NCBI RefSeq assembly: GCF_021730395.1
Contig: NC_069367.1
Location: forward strand, 10,228,501-10,292,500
Length of the DNA stretch: 64,000 nt
Direction: 5' to 3'
From: Mercenaria mercenaria
Lineage: Eukaryota; Mollusca; Bivalvia; Venerida; Veneridae
Shown: piece after piece, positions 21,710 through 33,900 of the stretch
How positions within the stretch are numbered: position 1 is the stretch's first letter
How the letters are laid out: every line of letters starts with the position of its first letter
The notes under the pieces: generated by a model
Told to the model about the DNA's origin: nothing
What the model saw: only the letters and a program-made list of their open reading frames with translations
Databases searched by the model: none
Made by a program: the position numbers and the translations under genes

Positions 21710-22439
21710 TGTAATTATACATTTTTGTATGGAGAAATGAGAAATAACAAGTGTCTAACTACAGTTTGACAGTAACAGATATAAGGCTAAGACAATGTAT
21801 TACTAAATATATTATTCAATTAATGTAGTAGTATGCACGGTACTTCATGTATTAAGGTGAGTTTAGATCACACTTTGTTTCTATATACAGTGTAAGATAG
21901 TTATTATTCTATTTTTTATAAAACTATACTGAGAAGAGAATGACTGAGTAAGTTTGCAGATGAAGTTATGAAAACCGGACTGAGCTTGTCCACCTATCAT
22001 CTTGTAGAATAGTTGTATGATACCAGTATTACCAGAATTATTTGCACAAAGTTCATGTGGGAGGAAAAGTAGACCACTAGGTATTCGTGGGTCTTTAACT
22101 CTTCTAACTTGTTAAATACCGATGGATAAAAATAAATGCTAGAGCCTACAATTAACGGTCAATGCAATACGTTAATGTTACACACCGATAGACACACGAA
22201 AACTACATGCAGGTATAGACTTGCCACAGTTCTCTACTGCGAAAATCTAAAGTGGTAATTTTGACTGGGAATTCACGGCATGCAATGTAGTTACAATAAT
22301 TCTGAGATAAACTGCTTGAAGGAGTCAGGGTTATGAATGGCAGCACTGTGGTGATGTCGACCGTTCAAGAGCACCCTAGCCTGAGGACAAACAAGTTGGA
22401 ATAATCCGTGCCACAATGGATCTTTCATAGACAATATTT
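21710..22439. other. No gene recognised
   Basis: No repeat, exon or RNA gene identified here. Confidence 0.35.
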
Positions 22440-22515
22440 ATTTATTCATTTTGTTGGGTTTAACGTCGCACCGACACAATTATATGTCATATTGCGACTT
22501 TCCAGCTTTGATAGA
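22440..22515 (-). mobile_element. SINE-1 3' end, minus strand, truncated
   Basis: TTGTTGGGTTTAACGTCGCA to TTTCCAGCTTTGATAG is the reverse of the SINE-1 tail. It is a very short copy, 40 bases from an oppositely oriented copy. Confidence 0.8.
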
Positions 22516-22557
22516 AATCTGTACTGTAGAATAAATTACTTGACTGAAATCATCTTT

Positions 22558-22755
22558 GGGCGTAGAATTCTTCACGTGAGGAAGCCATCCAGCTGGCTTA
22601 CGGAAGGTCGGTGGTTCTACCCAGGTGCCCGCTCGTGATGAAATAGTGCACGGAGGGGCACCTGGGGTCTTCCTCCACCATTAAAGCTGGAAAGTCGCCA
22701 TATGACCTAAAATTGTGTCGGTGCGACGTTAAACCCAACAAAATAAATAAAAAAA
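22558..22755 (+). mobile_element. SINE-1, 5' truncated, with 12-bp target duplication
   Basis: GAAATCATCTTT stands on both sides (22546-22557 and 22756-22767). The copy starts inside the body (GTAGAATTCTTCACGTGAGG) and ends AACCCAACAAAATAAATAAA. Body sequence is close to the consensus, so it is relatively young. 5' truncation and the duplication fit LINE-driven insertion. Confidence 0.85.
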
Positions 22756-22915
22756 GAAATCATCTTTACAGTGGCAAAACAATTCGTAATATAATGAAAA
22801 TATTATGTATGTTTCCTTAAAAGTAATAATTCAATCATAAACTTTATAAATATCTTCCTTTGTAACCTGTATTTTGATTGGCTAATTTATTTAAAAGTGT
22901 AACTCAAGCGAGCGA

Positions 22916-23055
22916 TACGCGCTAAGCGTATAAATTTGTACGCTAAGCGTATATTTTACCCGGTAAACGCGTAAAAATACACGGTGAGCGTGTACTTTTA
23001 TAGATCTACCGATTGAAATACACGGTAAGCGTGTAAATTTACACGGTAAGCGTGT
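22916..23055. repeat. Cluster of six short palindromes, TACACGGTAAGCGTGTA type
   Basis: Units at 22916-22930, 22939-22951, about 22961-22972, 22978-22994, 23019-23035 and 23040-23055. Each has a 4-6 bp stem (TACGC/GCGTA or TACACG/CGTGTA) around a 3-5 base centre (TAA, GTAAG, GTGAG). Spacing is irregular. No protein or known repeat explains it. Confidence 0.75.
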
Positions 23056-24312
23056 TCTATACTTTAATATCGAACAATTAACCTGTATTCAGGAAAAAAT
23101 ACTGTTAATCAAATACAAGTAAATACTCAATCACTGTCCCATTACCTTATGTATCTAACAACATTTGTACTTGAAAATGAAACAAAATATTTATTGTGTA
23201 TTTAAGTCTCGTTCATTAAACATGTTACAATTTTCAAAATGCTCTTACGCAGTCACCGAGAAGATTATTATCTGTGTAATAAAAAGACCTGATCGTCCCC
23301 AATCCCATAATAAAAAAGGTGTTGATAAGCAATAAACTTGCAAAAAGCTGTTAATTGGTAATTAACAACTATCGAAAAGCGCTTTAAAATGGCTGTTTTA
23401 GAGGCTCCGAAAACAATTTACTCAAATGTTGCATTATATAAATTCTTTTTAACATATTTATGGTTAAAACTTAAACTAAGGGGTATAAGTATAATTAAAC
23501 GAATCTTTAAAATACGAGACGGTGGTTTAGAAAGAAATATATATAGTTGCAACGTGCATCATGTCTTATATTTTATTTATTTATTAACATGATACGTCAG
23601 CATGTTTCCCTGTAACATTTCTTTTGCGGTAAGCTTGTAATTCCCAAAAACTATGGTCCGCCTTAATATAACTGAACTTATTCCCGCACCATTATTATCA
23701 CTTAATACTATGTTGTAACAATAATATTTTCAGTATCATCGGCAGCTAAACTTCGGGCGGGTTCGTGCGTTTCCGCACGCGTCCGGAAATACCACGGACA
23801 CGGCAAATAAAGAAATAATACAAAAATCACCAACTTTTAAACGTCTAGGGAAGCAAGAAGACATTAAAATAATTTCAAAATAAAAACATATATAAAAAGT
23901 TTATTGTCTGTAGAATACTTCAATAGGATAATAAATATTCTCAATATATGAATAAAGTGGCTACAGGGAAAATAATAGGATACGTATCACAGGTTTTTGC
24001 TTATTTTATTCAATAACTATATGCCGTAAAGAGAGACTGATAGTGATGTTTTTTAATCGCCAAGGGAAGCATTAATTCTTCATTTTAGATAAATAATTTT
24101 TATATCTTTGTAAAGAGAAAAGAATGACGAACACTTCAATATGATAATAAATATTGTGTGTCCATTCTAGTTAAAACAATATTTGTTCAAACTTTTTTTC
24201 CTTCTTTGTTTCTATTGGAAAATATCAACCAGATAAAAATCGATATCGCACTGCCAGGTGATTTCAAGGGGGATAATTTTACCGATAAGACGACAAATTT
24301 TACCTAATTGTT
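23056..24312. other. No gene recognised
   Basis: AT-rich. A short GC-richer phrase around 23750-23800 (GGCGGGTTCGTGCGTTTCCG) has no assigned role. Confidence 0.35.
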
Positions 24313-24358
24313 GATCATGGGAAGACCCCAGGTGCCCCTCCGTGCATTATTTCGTCAT
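24313..24358 (-). mobile_element. SINE-1 fragment, minus strand
   Basis: AAGACCCCAGGTGCCCCTCC and GTGCATTATTTCGTCAT are the reverse of the SINE-1 body. It is about 45 bp only. Confidence 0.65.
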
Positions 24359-24569
24359 TTCGTTTTTGTGGTCTGAAAAACTTTTATACAGCGGCAGAAA
24401 AATGTTTATCTCCATAGATGTATATGTGATATGAATCAAACCAACGGCTTGATTTGCTTTTTTGACTTTCATAGCTACATGTGTATGTTCATTGAATTCA
24501 TACGAGTTCATCGTCGAACAGGATACGGAATCGCACGGAAATTGCCGATCGCCATTACGATCTATTAAT

Positions 24570-24745
24570 GAGCCACACCATGAGAAAACCAACATAGTGC
24601 ATTTGTGACCAGCATGGATCCAGACCAGACTGCAGTCTGGTCAGGATCCATGCTGTTCGCTTTCAATGCCTATTGCAATTACAGAAACTGTTAGCGAACA
24701 TGCTGGTCGCAAATACGCTAAGTTGGTTTTCTCATGGTGCGGCTC
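24570..24745. repeat. Foldback repeat family A, copy 2 (shortened)
   Basis: Runs from GAGCCACACCATGAGAAAAC to TTTTCTCATGGTGCGGCTC. Parts of both inner arms are lost, so it is about 70 bp shorter than copy 1. Confidence 0.8.
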
Positions 24746-24980
24746 TAGCCGCTCTAATATGTTATTCGGTGTTTTTTTCTTTTATGCGCATGGTGCTATT
24801 CTAACTATTTATTACAAGTATCATTTATTTATTTTTTATGCTGTCATGAAAACCACATTTTATTGTAATTTATTTGTAATTGTCTTATGAACACATTCAA
24901 TCTAAATCTCTTGATATTTTATATATTTTAAATATGCTTATATTTTTGGCTGCTCTATGTTAAGCTCTGGTTTATAATTG

Positions 24981-25214
24981 AGCCGTGTCATGAGAAAACC
25001 AACATAGTGGCTTTGCGACCAGCATGGATCCAGACCAGCCTGCGCATCCGCGCAGTCTGGTCAGTATCCATGCTGTTCGCTTTCAAAGCCTATTGCAATC
25101 AGAGAAACTGTTAGCGAACAGCATGGATCCTGACCAGACTGCGCGGATGCGCAGGCTGGTCTGGATCCATGCTGGTCGCAAAGCCACTATGTTGGTTTGC
25201 CCATGGCGCGGCTC
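24981..25214. repeat. Foldback repeat family A, copy 3
   Basis: Near complete, GAGCCGTGTCATGAG to CCCATGGCGCGGCTC, with both GACCAGCCTGCGCATCCGCG arms. It lies 235 bp from copy 2, in the same orientation as judged from the centre (AAAGCCTATTGCAAT). Confidence 0.85.
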
Positions 25215-27871
25215 ATATATGTTTGTATTTTGAACCTTGTCTTTATAACAAATTATTTTTCCTATAATTAGTGACATAATACGAAGCTTTATCAATAAAT
25301 AAATATATATATATTCGTATCCCATCAACTTTCGAACATATCTAACCGGCATATATTTTTATTGATTGAGCTTAAAAGTTTTAACGCTCGTGCTATAATT
25401 ATATATACCATAGAGTCTGTTTCCCGTTAAAATTTAGCATATTAGTACCCAAATGAAAGTGTTTGAGAGGCAGAAAATCCAGACTATAACGTAGGTATAA
25501 AGTTAGTAAATAGGTAATCACGTAACCCTACCGTGCTATAAGATAATGGCGGGAAAACCACTTTTCCAATTAAAGAGGCGTTTTTATGTTTTATGTACGC
25601 CAGTTTACGATTTGATTTTATTGTGAACCTATACTCATGACATTTTGGTAGAATCTTCAAGAAGACGTTTTGCATTTATAGAACTATAACTAAGCCTTGT
25701 TACACATATATTAACATAAACACATTTTATCTATCAGTTCGGACAGGAATAATGTATTATATATCCCTGGTTTGGAAGATGTTCCACAGAGTGACCCGTC
25801 AGACAAAAAATGTCTTCGAAGATACAATGACTCCTACTGTCATTGTTCCTTCTCAAGGGAAGGAACACTTATGGTGAACATGTCACACTTGAGGCTATAT
25901 ACCAATAAAAGAAATTGTTCTTTGTTTCATAAAAAAATTCAGCTACTTCAGAACAATTTTGTTACAGTTTCTAGATTTTCACTCCTTCGTAGACCTATTT
26001 TCCACAAGATATCCATACATTTGCTTCAAGAAAACGAAAAGAAAAACGGGTGTTGAATAGTATGCAGTGAAATGCAAGTCAACTGAAGTCAGGTACCCTC
26101 ATATTGCCGCATTTCAGAAAGCGGTCCGCAGAATAAACACCCTACTTTCGTTTTCAAGTAAACAACTCGAAAACATGCGAATATTAGCATGAAAAGTGTC
26201 CTATTTTATGTAAAATTCATTCCACGAGTGAAATAATGCCCATTTGGCCCCCGATTTACGCGCAAATGCGCGAAAAATGGAAAAATTAGGATCTATTTAT
26301 TAGGGACTTCTTTCGACGGAAGCACATTTTTGACCGAATTACTGCATTATGACCTTGACTGATACAAGGGTATCATCAAAGGCATCCGAATTCCAGTAGA
26401 GCGCCGCCATTTTGAACTCGTGCATACTCATTACAAATAGCCTCTTTGCCAATGTGTGTTAACGCATCTTTAGTGAAATACAACTACGTAATAAAAGACC
26501 TACAAGAAACAATAATATATAGTTTAAATCATATAACTCCTAAATCTAACTCGTCATAATGTAGAATCGAGATTAATTAAATGAATATCATCTAAAAGTA
26601 GACTCCCGCCCAAAATATCGTCTGCTAATATTCTTCTTCTTGATTGTATTCTTTGCTTCCAAAGGATCTTTTTACAGATTTTTTTTTCATATCAACTATA
26701 TTATTTTGACGTTAGGTTTAACCACCAAAATATACTGTACTTATATAGTAATTCAAGATTTTTTTTCGCTTGTCTGTTAATGCAAACTGTCACCGTATTA
26801 CAACATTTCAATTACTTCCCTTGTTTTTATCCAGAACTGTATAATGCATTTTTTTCCGCTTTATTGAGCTATAAAATGTTTCGAATTTTGTAATTTTATG
26901 CCTTTTGATAAGTTGTTTTGCAAGATTCAAACTGTGAACTTTTTGTACGCATTTTTTCAAACCCATTAGATTGTTAGTGCCGACTTATATAGAGCCATAT
27001 TTCGTTCTGGAGCTGTAAGTATCAATTATGCGATGCAATTTGCGGTTGCCAGCATTTTTCTGTCCATGTTTTGCTATGTGAAACTTTAAATTTACAAAGA
27101 GGCAAACATATTACGGCCAAATTCCGAATCTGTGCTACTAGGGAAGGTTTCGACATTTTGATAGAATGATATGGTCTTTGTTATTTATTGTCCGCTGATA
27201 CTAGTAATATTTAGGTAGACTCATTTATCAAAAGGTGTTTGATTATAATTATAAGTTAAATAAATGTTTGTGTGAAATAACTTTAAATATTTTCAGGAAG
27301 GTCTAATACGTATCAGTTGTTCCAGATATTTTTAAAAGATAAGAATGCACGTAAACAAAACACATTTTTCATAGGTGATCTATATAGGATACTAAGAACA
27401 GATCCCTTAAAAAGAATATTTAATATGGGCTAGAAGGAACCTTTTTGTGAGCTAAATCTTGTTTATAAACATAAGGTTAGAAATTATTTTTTAAATGGAT
27501 CTGGCTATGCGTGACAGCTCTCGGGAGAGTGTTCGTTTTATCAAAGAACTATAAAATGTATTTTATACTCTTTGGGTTTATACATAACACCGTTAGGTAC
27601 CGCAAATTATTTTTGTCGCCGTTGAGTAGTATTCAAATTTGATGCACGAATAGAAAATTAAAAGACATAACCCAAAAATACTGATTATCAGTAATATCCT
27701 CAAGATATATTATAAAAACATCATGTAATATAATACATATTATTTTAGATGTTAAATATTAAATTTCATGATATTCGAGAATAAATCACTGACAGAACGC
27801 GTGTGCATTAGAATTCAGTTGAGTCGGTCCGAAATATTTCTTAGTTTTTAAACTTTTATATCTTACAAAAA
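25215..27871. other. No gene recognised; probable upstream region of the UIF gene
   Basis: AT-rich DNA. A 94-codon plus-strand open frame (25772-26056) has no domain or splice support. Around 26200-26430 the sequence is richer in GC and CG (GATTTACGCGCAAATGCGCG; GCGCCGCCATTTTG), which could mark an upstream regulatory island; that is inference. No TATA box is evident before 27872. Confidence 0.35.
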
Positions 27872-27902
27872 ATGGAAGTGGACAAAATTGATTTGAGTTT
27901 AG
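27872..27902 (+). CDS. FYTTD1: UIF exon 1 (start codon)
   Basis: Encodes MEVDKIDLSL plus one base; donor G|GTAAGT. The start is chosen because the ten residues lead exactly into the UAP56-binding motif once spliced, and the A four bases before ATG gives a fair initiation context. The 5' UTR lies just upstream; its start is not visible. Confidence 0.85.
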
Positions 27903-30900
27903 GTAAGTGTATGTCCAATAACTGCAGAATCGATTACCAACTAAAATTTTTCTAGAAATATCCGTCACAATACTTTTACTGCTGGTCGGAGTCTGGCCCT
28001 GTGTAGCTAAATTTTAAAAATAGTGTAAGTCTTGAGTGAATCCGTTTGTGGATACTTGGGAAGGGCATGTTATAATCTCTGGCCTGGCCCGATAAGCACA
28101 ATGTTCGACCAGGCCAGTGGATAGTCCAAATAATAGGACGTTTCAGGACAGCATGATAACTTTTGGCTGTCGCGGTCTCCGTCTCATCTAAACCTATTCC
28201 ACAGACACTTTGGGTCTGGCCGGCTTCGTATTGTAAATATTTTTCGCGCAGTGAATACTGGAACCAGCTGGTTCCCACATTCATAACGCCATCTTCATAT
28301 ATCGTATGAAGCCGGAAGCCACAGCTTACGTAGTCGAAAGATTTTGTAAATGGAGCGAAAATTTTGACAATTGCAGAATTCCTCGTGTATTTTGTTGAAA
28401 GCAGTGAAGATTAAGTATTATCGTGAACATCATCATGGAGAAAAATATGTATTATATTAAAGAACACCAGAATTCTATGGAAAAGTTACAAAAATAGTAA
28501 ACATTCATGAGATGATTTTTCAAGGTGGGCGTGCGAGATATTTCTTGCGAACATTTATACCTTGTGTATTTTTAAGCTAGTGAGAGATTATATAATATAT
28601 TTTCAAATTAGTTCAAATAAGTTTTATATTGCTTGTGTGATTATAGTCTGGGTCTGGATATACAATGATGATGATAAAAATAATACAGGTGCATAGTAGT
28701 TAGGACTGGAGGGGTTGGGGGTTCCAGACCCCAAGTGTCTGTGACCTATTCTGCATATTTCTGTTGGAAAATTCCAATTGAAATCCGTTGGGAATGTTTT
28801 CTGGTACATGTACAAAGTTTTTATAATGATTACATCTCTGAAAATGAATTTATGTTGACATTAAAGCATAAACTTGCTCGCTTACATTTTATGAATGTAT
28901 ATTTTACTATATTTTGTGTTTTGTTTCTGCAATGTAGTGAAATCGGCAGTCTGTTGTTTATTGAAACCGGTGTCAGGGTAGATATCTCCTCACACCTGTC
29001 ACATCATATTTTCAAAGATTTAAGTCTCTTACTTAAGATTATGAATTAAAATCAACCCATTTGAAGTTCTACATGAACATCAGTGTTTAATTTATTAAAG
29101 CAAGTAGGTCTGACCAGTATATTATGACTTTTTTGGATTTTTTAATGTCTTCGTTTTCCTAACGGTAAAATGCAGATACTGGTAAGGCTTAGAGGGATGA
29201 CAACTATAAAATATCAGATCATAAAACTAAGTTATCCCGATAAGCCAAATGAGTAAGGCTAGCCAGTGGAGAGCTAAGTATTCAATGTTCAAATGTTTTA
29301 AAGAAACATCAGCAGGTCTAGGATTTCGCCGTTTTTACAGACATTTTGTAAATATATAGATGTTAGATGGTATTAAATGCCTCCTCCTCTACTATTTTCT
29401 ATGTATAACATATTTTTATCAGCATTTCTAGCCTTTCACTACCTGCGAGACTATCCTTGTCTTGAGAGTCTGTCTTTACCACAGCTGAATTTTCAAAAGT
29501 AGCTTAACCAGTGTTATAATAACATTCATATTCTGCTGTAATAGGGAATCGATTCTACCAAGCAAAGCGACGAAAATCGGGATCGATCCCTGTACAGTAA
29601 TGTGTGATATACCAAATGAGATATATACATTTGTATTATCGAATTAAAAAATGTGTACTTCCGGCACTTGCACAGAGCGTCTGACTTTGGATTTTTTGGA
29701 AGAATACTAACTTGTTCAAACCGCAACATCTTGCACATCAGTACAAATGTGGATATATGGTATATATACACGTAGTGTGCATTTGTAAATAGAAGCACCT
29801 AGTGATCACAGTTCATGTAAATAAATATACCTCTCCGGTGGTAGCGTCAAGGAGATATTTACTATCGAATGAAAAAATGTCCTTCCGTGCTGTCATTAGT
29901 CAGTTCTTTTTAAATGTTATGGGATGAGTTTAAGTCTGATCGATTCCCGATTTGAGGCAGTGCCTTATTTCATATTAAACAAACAAAGAACTTTTAAAAT
30001 TTTTGAAATATCTTTAGAAATAAAAAAAAATATGAAGATTTGAAATTTCTTAAATTGTCTTTTTTCGGAATTTTTTCCTCTGTATATAATAAGGAACCGA
30101 TTCACGGTCGTGGACTGTTAAAACTCTGAAGTTTACATTATGAAGTTTACATTAATATTTGGTCTTTTACTCATTTTAAAAGATTATTAGCTGAAATTAG
30201 GCATACTTAGGTATTTTTCCTTGAGAATACATTTCTGGTGTCTATTTTGGCATAGTAGGGTATATAGGTGCCTTGATATTTCACTTAAGGTAGTTCTGCA
30301 CATTTGATAAACCGGAAGTGATGGCGTAACGTCATTTATCCGGAAAATGTAGAATAAAGCCTGGATTCGGCGTACGGAAATGAAAATCAGTTTATGAATT
30401 AATGGCAACTTTTGAATAATTTTATTGAATTGTAACAGTTACTATCTTTCTAAAGTTAAAATATGATATTAAAACATCTGACACGTTAAATATAATTCAA
30501 AATAATGTCTTAAAATTAGCTTCAAATAGGCGGTTCACTTTAACCATAGTCAGATATCTCAGAAATAAGCACACGGACCTATACATTTTATTTACTATAT
30601 TATAGGCCATACGATTATTTAAGACTATGAGAAGTTTCATTAAAATCTACATTGTGGAAAATTTTCTATTCGCGAAAATGTTATGAAAGTTGCTATTTTC
30701 CCATAGACTCCCATTATGAAAAATTTCGAGAGTTCCAAATTTTTCAAATCAGTCTAGCAAAAAATCAAGCACATGACCCTATCCTTTTTATTTGCTGAAT
30801 TTTCTAGGTATATTCTGAAGTTTTGAAAAATCAGAGTTTAATCAAATTCTACATTGTAGAAAAAAGTTCGATCCAAACGTGCAGAACTACCTTAAACTGA

Positions 30901-33900
30901 GACCTAGCTAGGATTTTTTTCTTATTTTCTTGTTTTATCTCGACTCCAAGTTCAAATATGTCACCATATTCTCACCATTTTTTAATCAGACATACAAACA
31001 TAATGCAGAAAGAAAGAAGAAATTAAATGTATTGTTTTAAATAATAAAGAAAAATATTTGAATTTGAAATAAAGTGTGACATTTCAATATGAAATAAAGT
31101 GTGACATTTCAATATGATCACATGGAATTGTAAATATTTGAATAATGAATGATATACATGTAACTTAAATTTTCAGATGATATCATCAAGCTGAACAAAA
31201 AGCAACAAAAAGGCAGTAGAGGGCGTGGCAGAGGAAGGGGTCAGGGTCGTGGGCGTGGAGGTGGGCCTCCAGTACGGGGTAGGGGTGGCAGTAGCACAAG
31301 AGGTATTTAATGTTTTTCTCATGCATAGGGCAGTAAATAGATGTATAGCTGCAGTCATGTTTGAGGCAGTGTGGGGTGGGGGACATGCATGTTTTACAAA
31401 TACATCTTTTTCTTCATATACATGTATGTGTATATTTCCAAATTCTAATTCAGTAAATCACTAAAACCAAGAAGTTGCCAAATTTTTCATTTCAGTAATG
31501 TATACTTAGAGGTTCAGAAGAGCTTGGACTGTATCACTTAAAATTCTTTATTAATGGCAAGTAATCTTCAACACAGTGGTTGTTTAATTTATAACTTTTA
31601 AGCTTGTGCACATTTCAAGTAGTCTGAAATTGAGTGATCTGCTGTAAATTGGAAGGGTCACTGCATAGATACTGTGCATTTATTTAATTTCGATGGCATA
31701 AATTAATGTGTGTTACAGTACACACGGCATTGTCCAGATAGCTACATGTATTTAATGGAGACACCAATAAAACAGATTTCATGTTTTAACAAAAAGATAA
31801 ATGTGAATTTTATTTGTTCATTTGGATTTTATTTCTTAAGCTGTCATAAAACAAACATTTGTTTGCAGTAACACGACCTACCCATGAAAATCGCTGCAAC
31901 CCAACTTTTTTTCTGGCCAGCCAAATGAAAATTTTTTTATTCCGCATATGTTTATATGCAAAAAAAAAGTCCCTACCCACTCAAAAAACTTTGGATCGCA
32001 TTACCACAGACAAACAATTTTTTAATCTACGGTCTTAGATTGGTGCTACCTCAGTATTTACAAAACAGTAAGTACCCAGGCAACATGAATGATTACATAG
32101 TATTGTAAGACAGGAGATTGCAAAATGCACGTGTAAGTTATTCAGGGGTTTGAGTTATTCAAACATAAGACGACAAAAAAGAATACAGACTGGGATCACA
32201 TGAATTGTTCGAGCGAGACCAGGTGCTCGAGTGATTGATCCACAAGTGAGCAGTGTTTTAATGTGGTTTAGCTAATATGATGTGACTCTTAGATATAAAG
32301 TGACAGTACATGTATTCCAATATTAAAGCTGAATTCGGTTAATTTTCTTTACTGTACAAAATTGGTCAGGGAACATTGCCTGCTGCACAGTAAATGGGCC
32401 AAATGTGTTAGCATCAAAGTCAAAAATTAAAGTTAAAGATTTCTAACCTGTTAAGCCTTTTTCATGAAGTTATATGTTTTAACTTCATGAAAAAGTAAAA
32501 TAATAGATAACTTTTTGCTGGTTTTTGTTTTTATACATCATTTTCTATCAGTGGTTGGGCAAGGGGACGGACGTTACATGGGAATGTAAAAAGCTTGTTT
32601 CTGAAGCTGTTTGCTGTCATTAAGATGAGAAAATTCACCAAATCAATAAACCAGTACATCTTTACAAGAAACTTACAAAAAATTTGCCAAAAATTGAAAA
32701 AAAAATAAAAAAAATTGTTATTTTACCTGTCGAAGCAGAGAAGGAAAAAAACAGCCATACTCATATTTTTCCTGTTACCATTTATAATATTATACTTTAT
32801 TGGATAACAACCTTTTAAATGAAGACACAAGAACATCAGTTATTAAACAATTCAGTTTTTTTGTATATTTCTTTTTTATTTAGGCTTCAACACTAGTAAA
32901 GAGAAACTGATGGCAAAGGGGGACGGACATTACATTATGAGGGGACGGACGTTACACTAATTATATACATTTGTTTTTCAAGCTTTAATGTGGCTCTACT
33001 GAATAAAAACAGATTCTGTTAATGTTAAACCTATCTAGATGAATGAAAAATGATACAAAGTAATAAAATAAAAAGAAATATGCTGAATTAGAGTCTTAAA
33101 ATATGGAGGGAAAAAGAAAACAGTACTTTTTAATCAGGAAATTGATAGTGTTCGTCCTATGTATTCACTGACTTAATGAAAGGTGTTTCTAAATTTTCAT
33201 TATTATGCTGATGTCATTCAATAAAAGATATGTGTGTGGTAATGGTACATCTTACTGCTAGAGTTAAGTAAATTAGGATGGATGTTACAAATTCACCATA
33301 ATTTCTAACAATTTTTTTTTGCAAAAACTATGTTGAAGCATAAAACAAAACAAAATAGAACAAAATGAGAAAACGTATTAAAATATTTCTTTTCATGAAC
33401 ATGTAAATGATATGTATCATATAATATCATACACTTTTAAGAAAGTGACAGTAATCATCATCTCAGCACAAGAAGGGGAATAAGAGCTCTGACATCAAAC
33501 ACTTTTTTAACCGAGGTGAGGAGGATCATTTTGTTTCACTTTGAATTTCACAGATTCCACTATAAATCATATTGATATACATAGATTAAGAAAAATCCCT
33601 TAAGTATGTAATCTGAAAGTAATGCTGAAAATACATTTATATAGACAGTATTTTCTATTCCCCTGTTTTGGGGATTGAAGGAAGGATCCATTAGGAGGGG
33701 GAAAATATGCTGTAATAACAAATACTATTTGGGTCCTTAATATGAGTTTGAAAAAAAATACCCTGGACCCTGTACAACAGTTGGAACATTTACTTAAAAT
33801 ATCTGTGATTCATTGCCATGACACATCAGATTTTGTTTATGAAATGATCATAATTTAGACAAAAAATTTATTCAATTTAAGGGTCTACACAACCATATGG

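Noticed and set aside
27976-28284. 102-codon minus-strand open frame just after UIF exon 1, possible divergent gene
   Set aside because: No recognisable domain and no consensus donor or acceptor that I could link to another exon. It lies in UIF intron 1. Transcript data could revive it.
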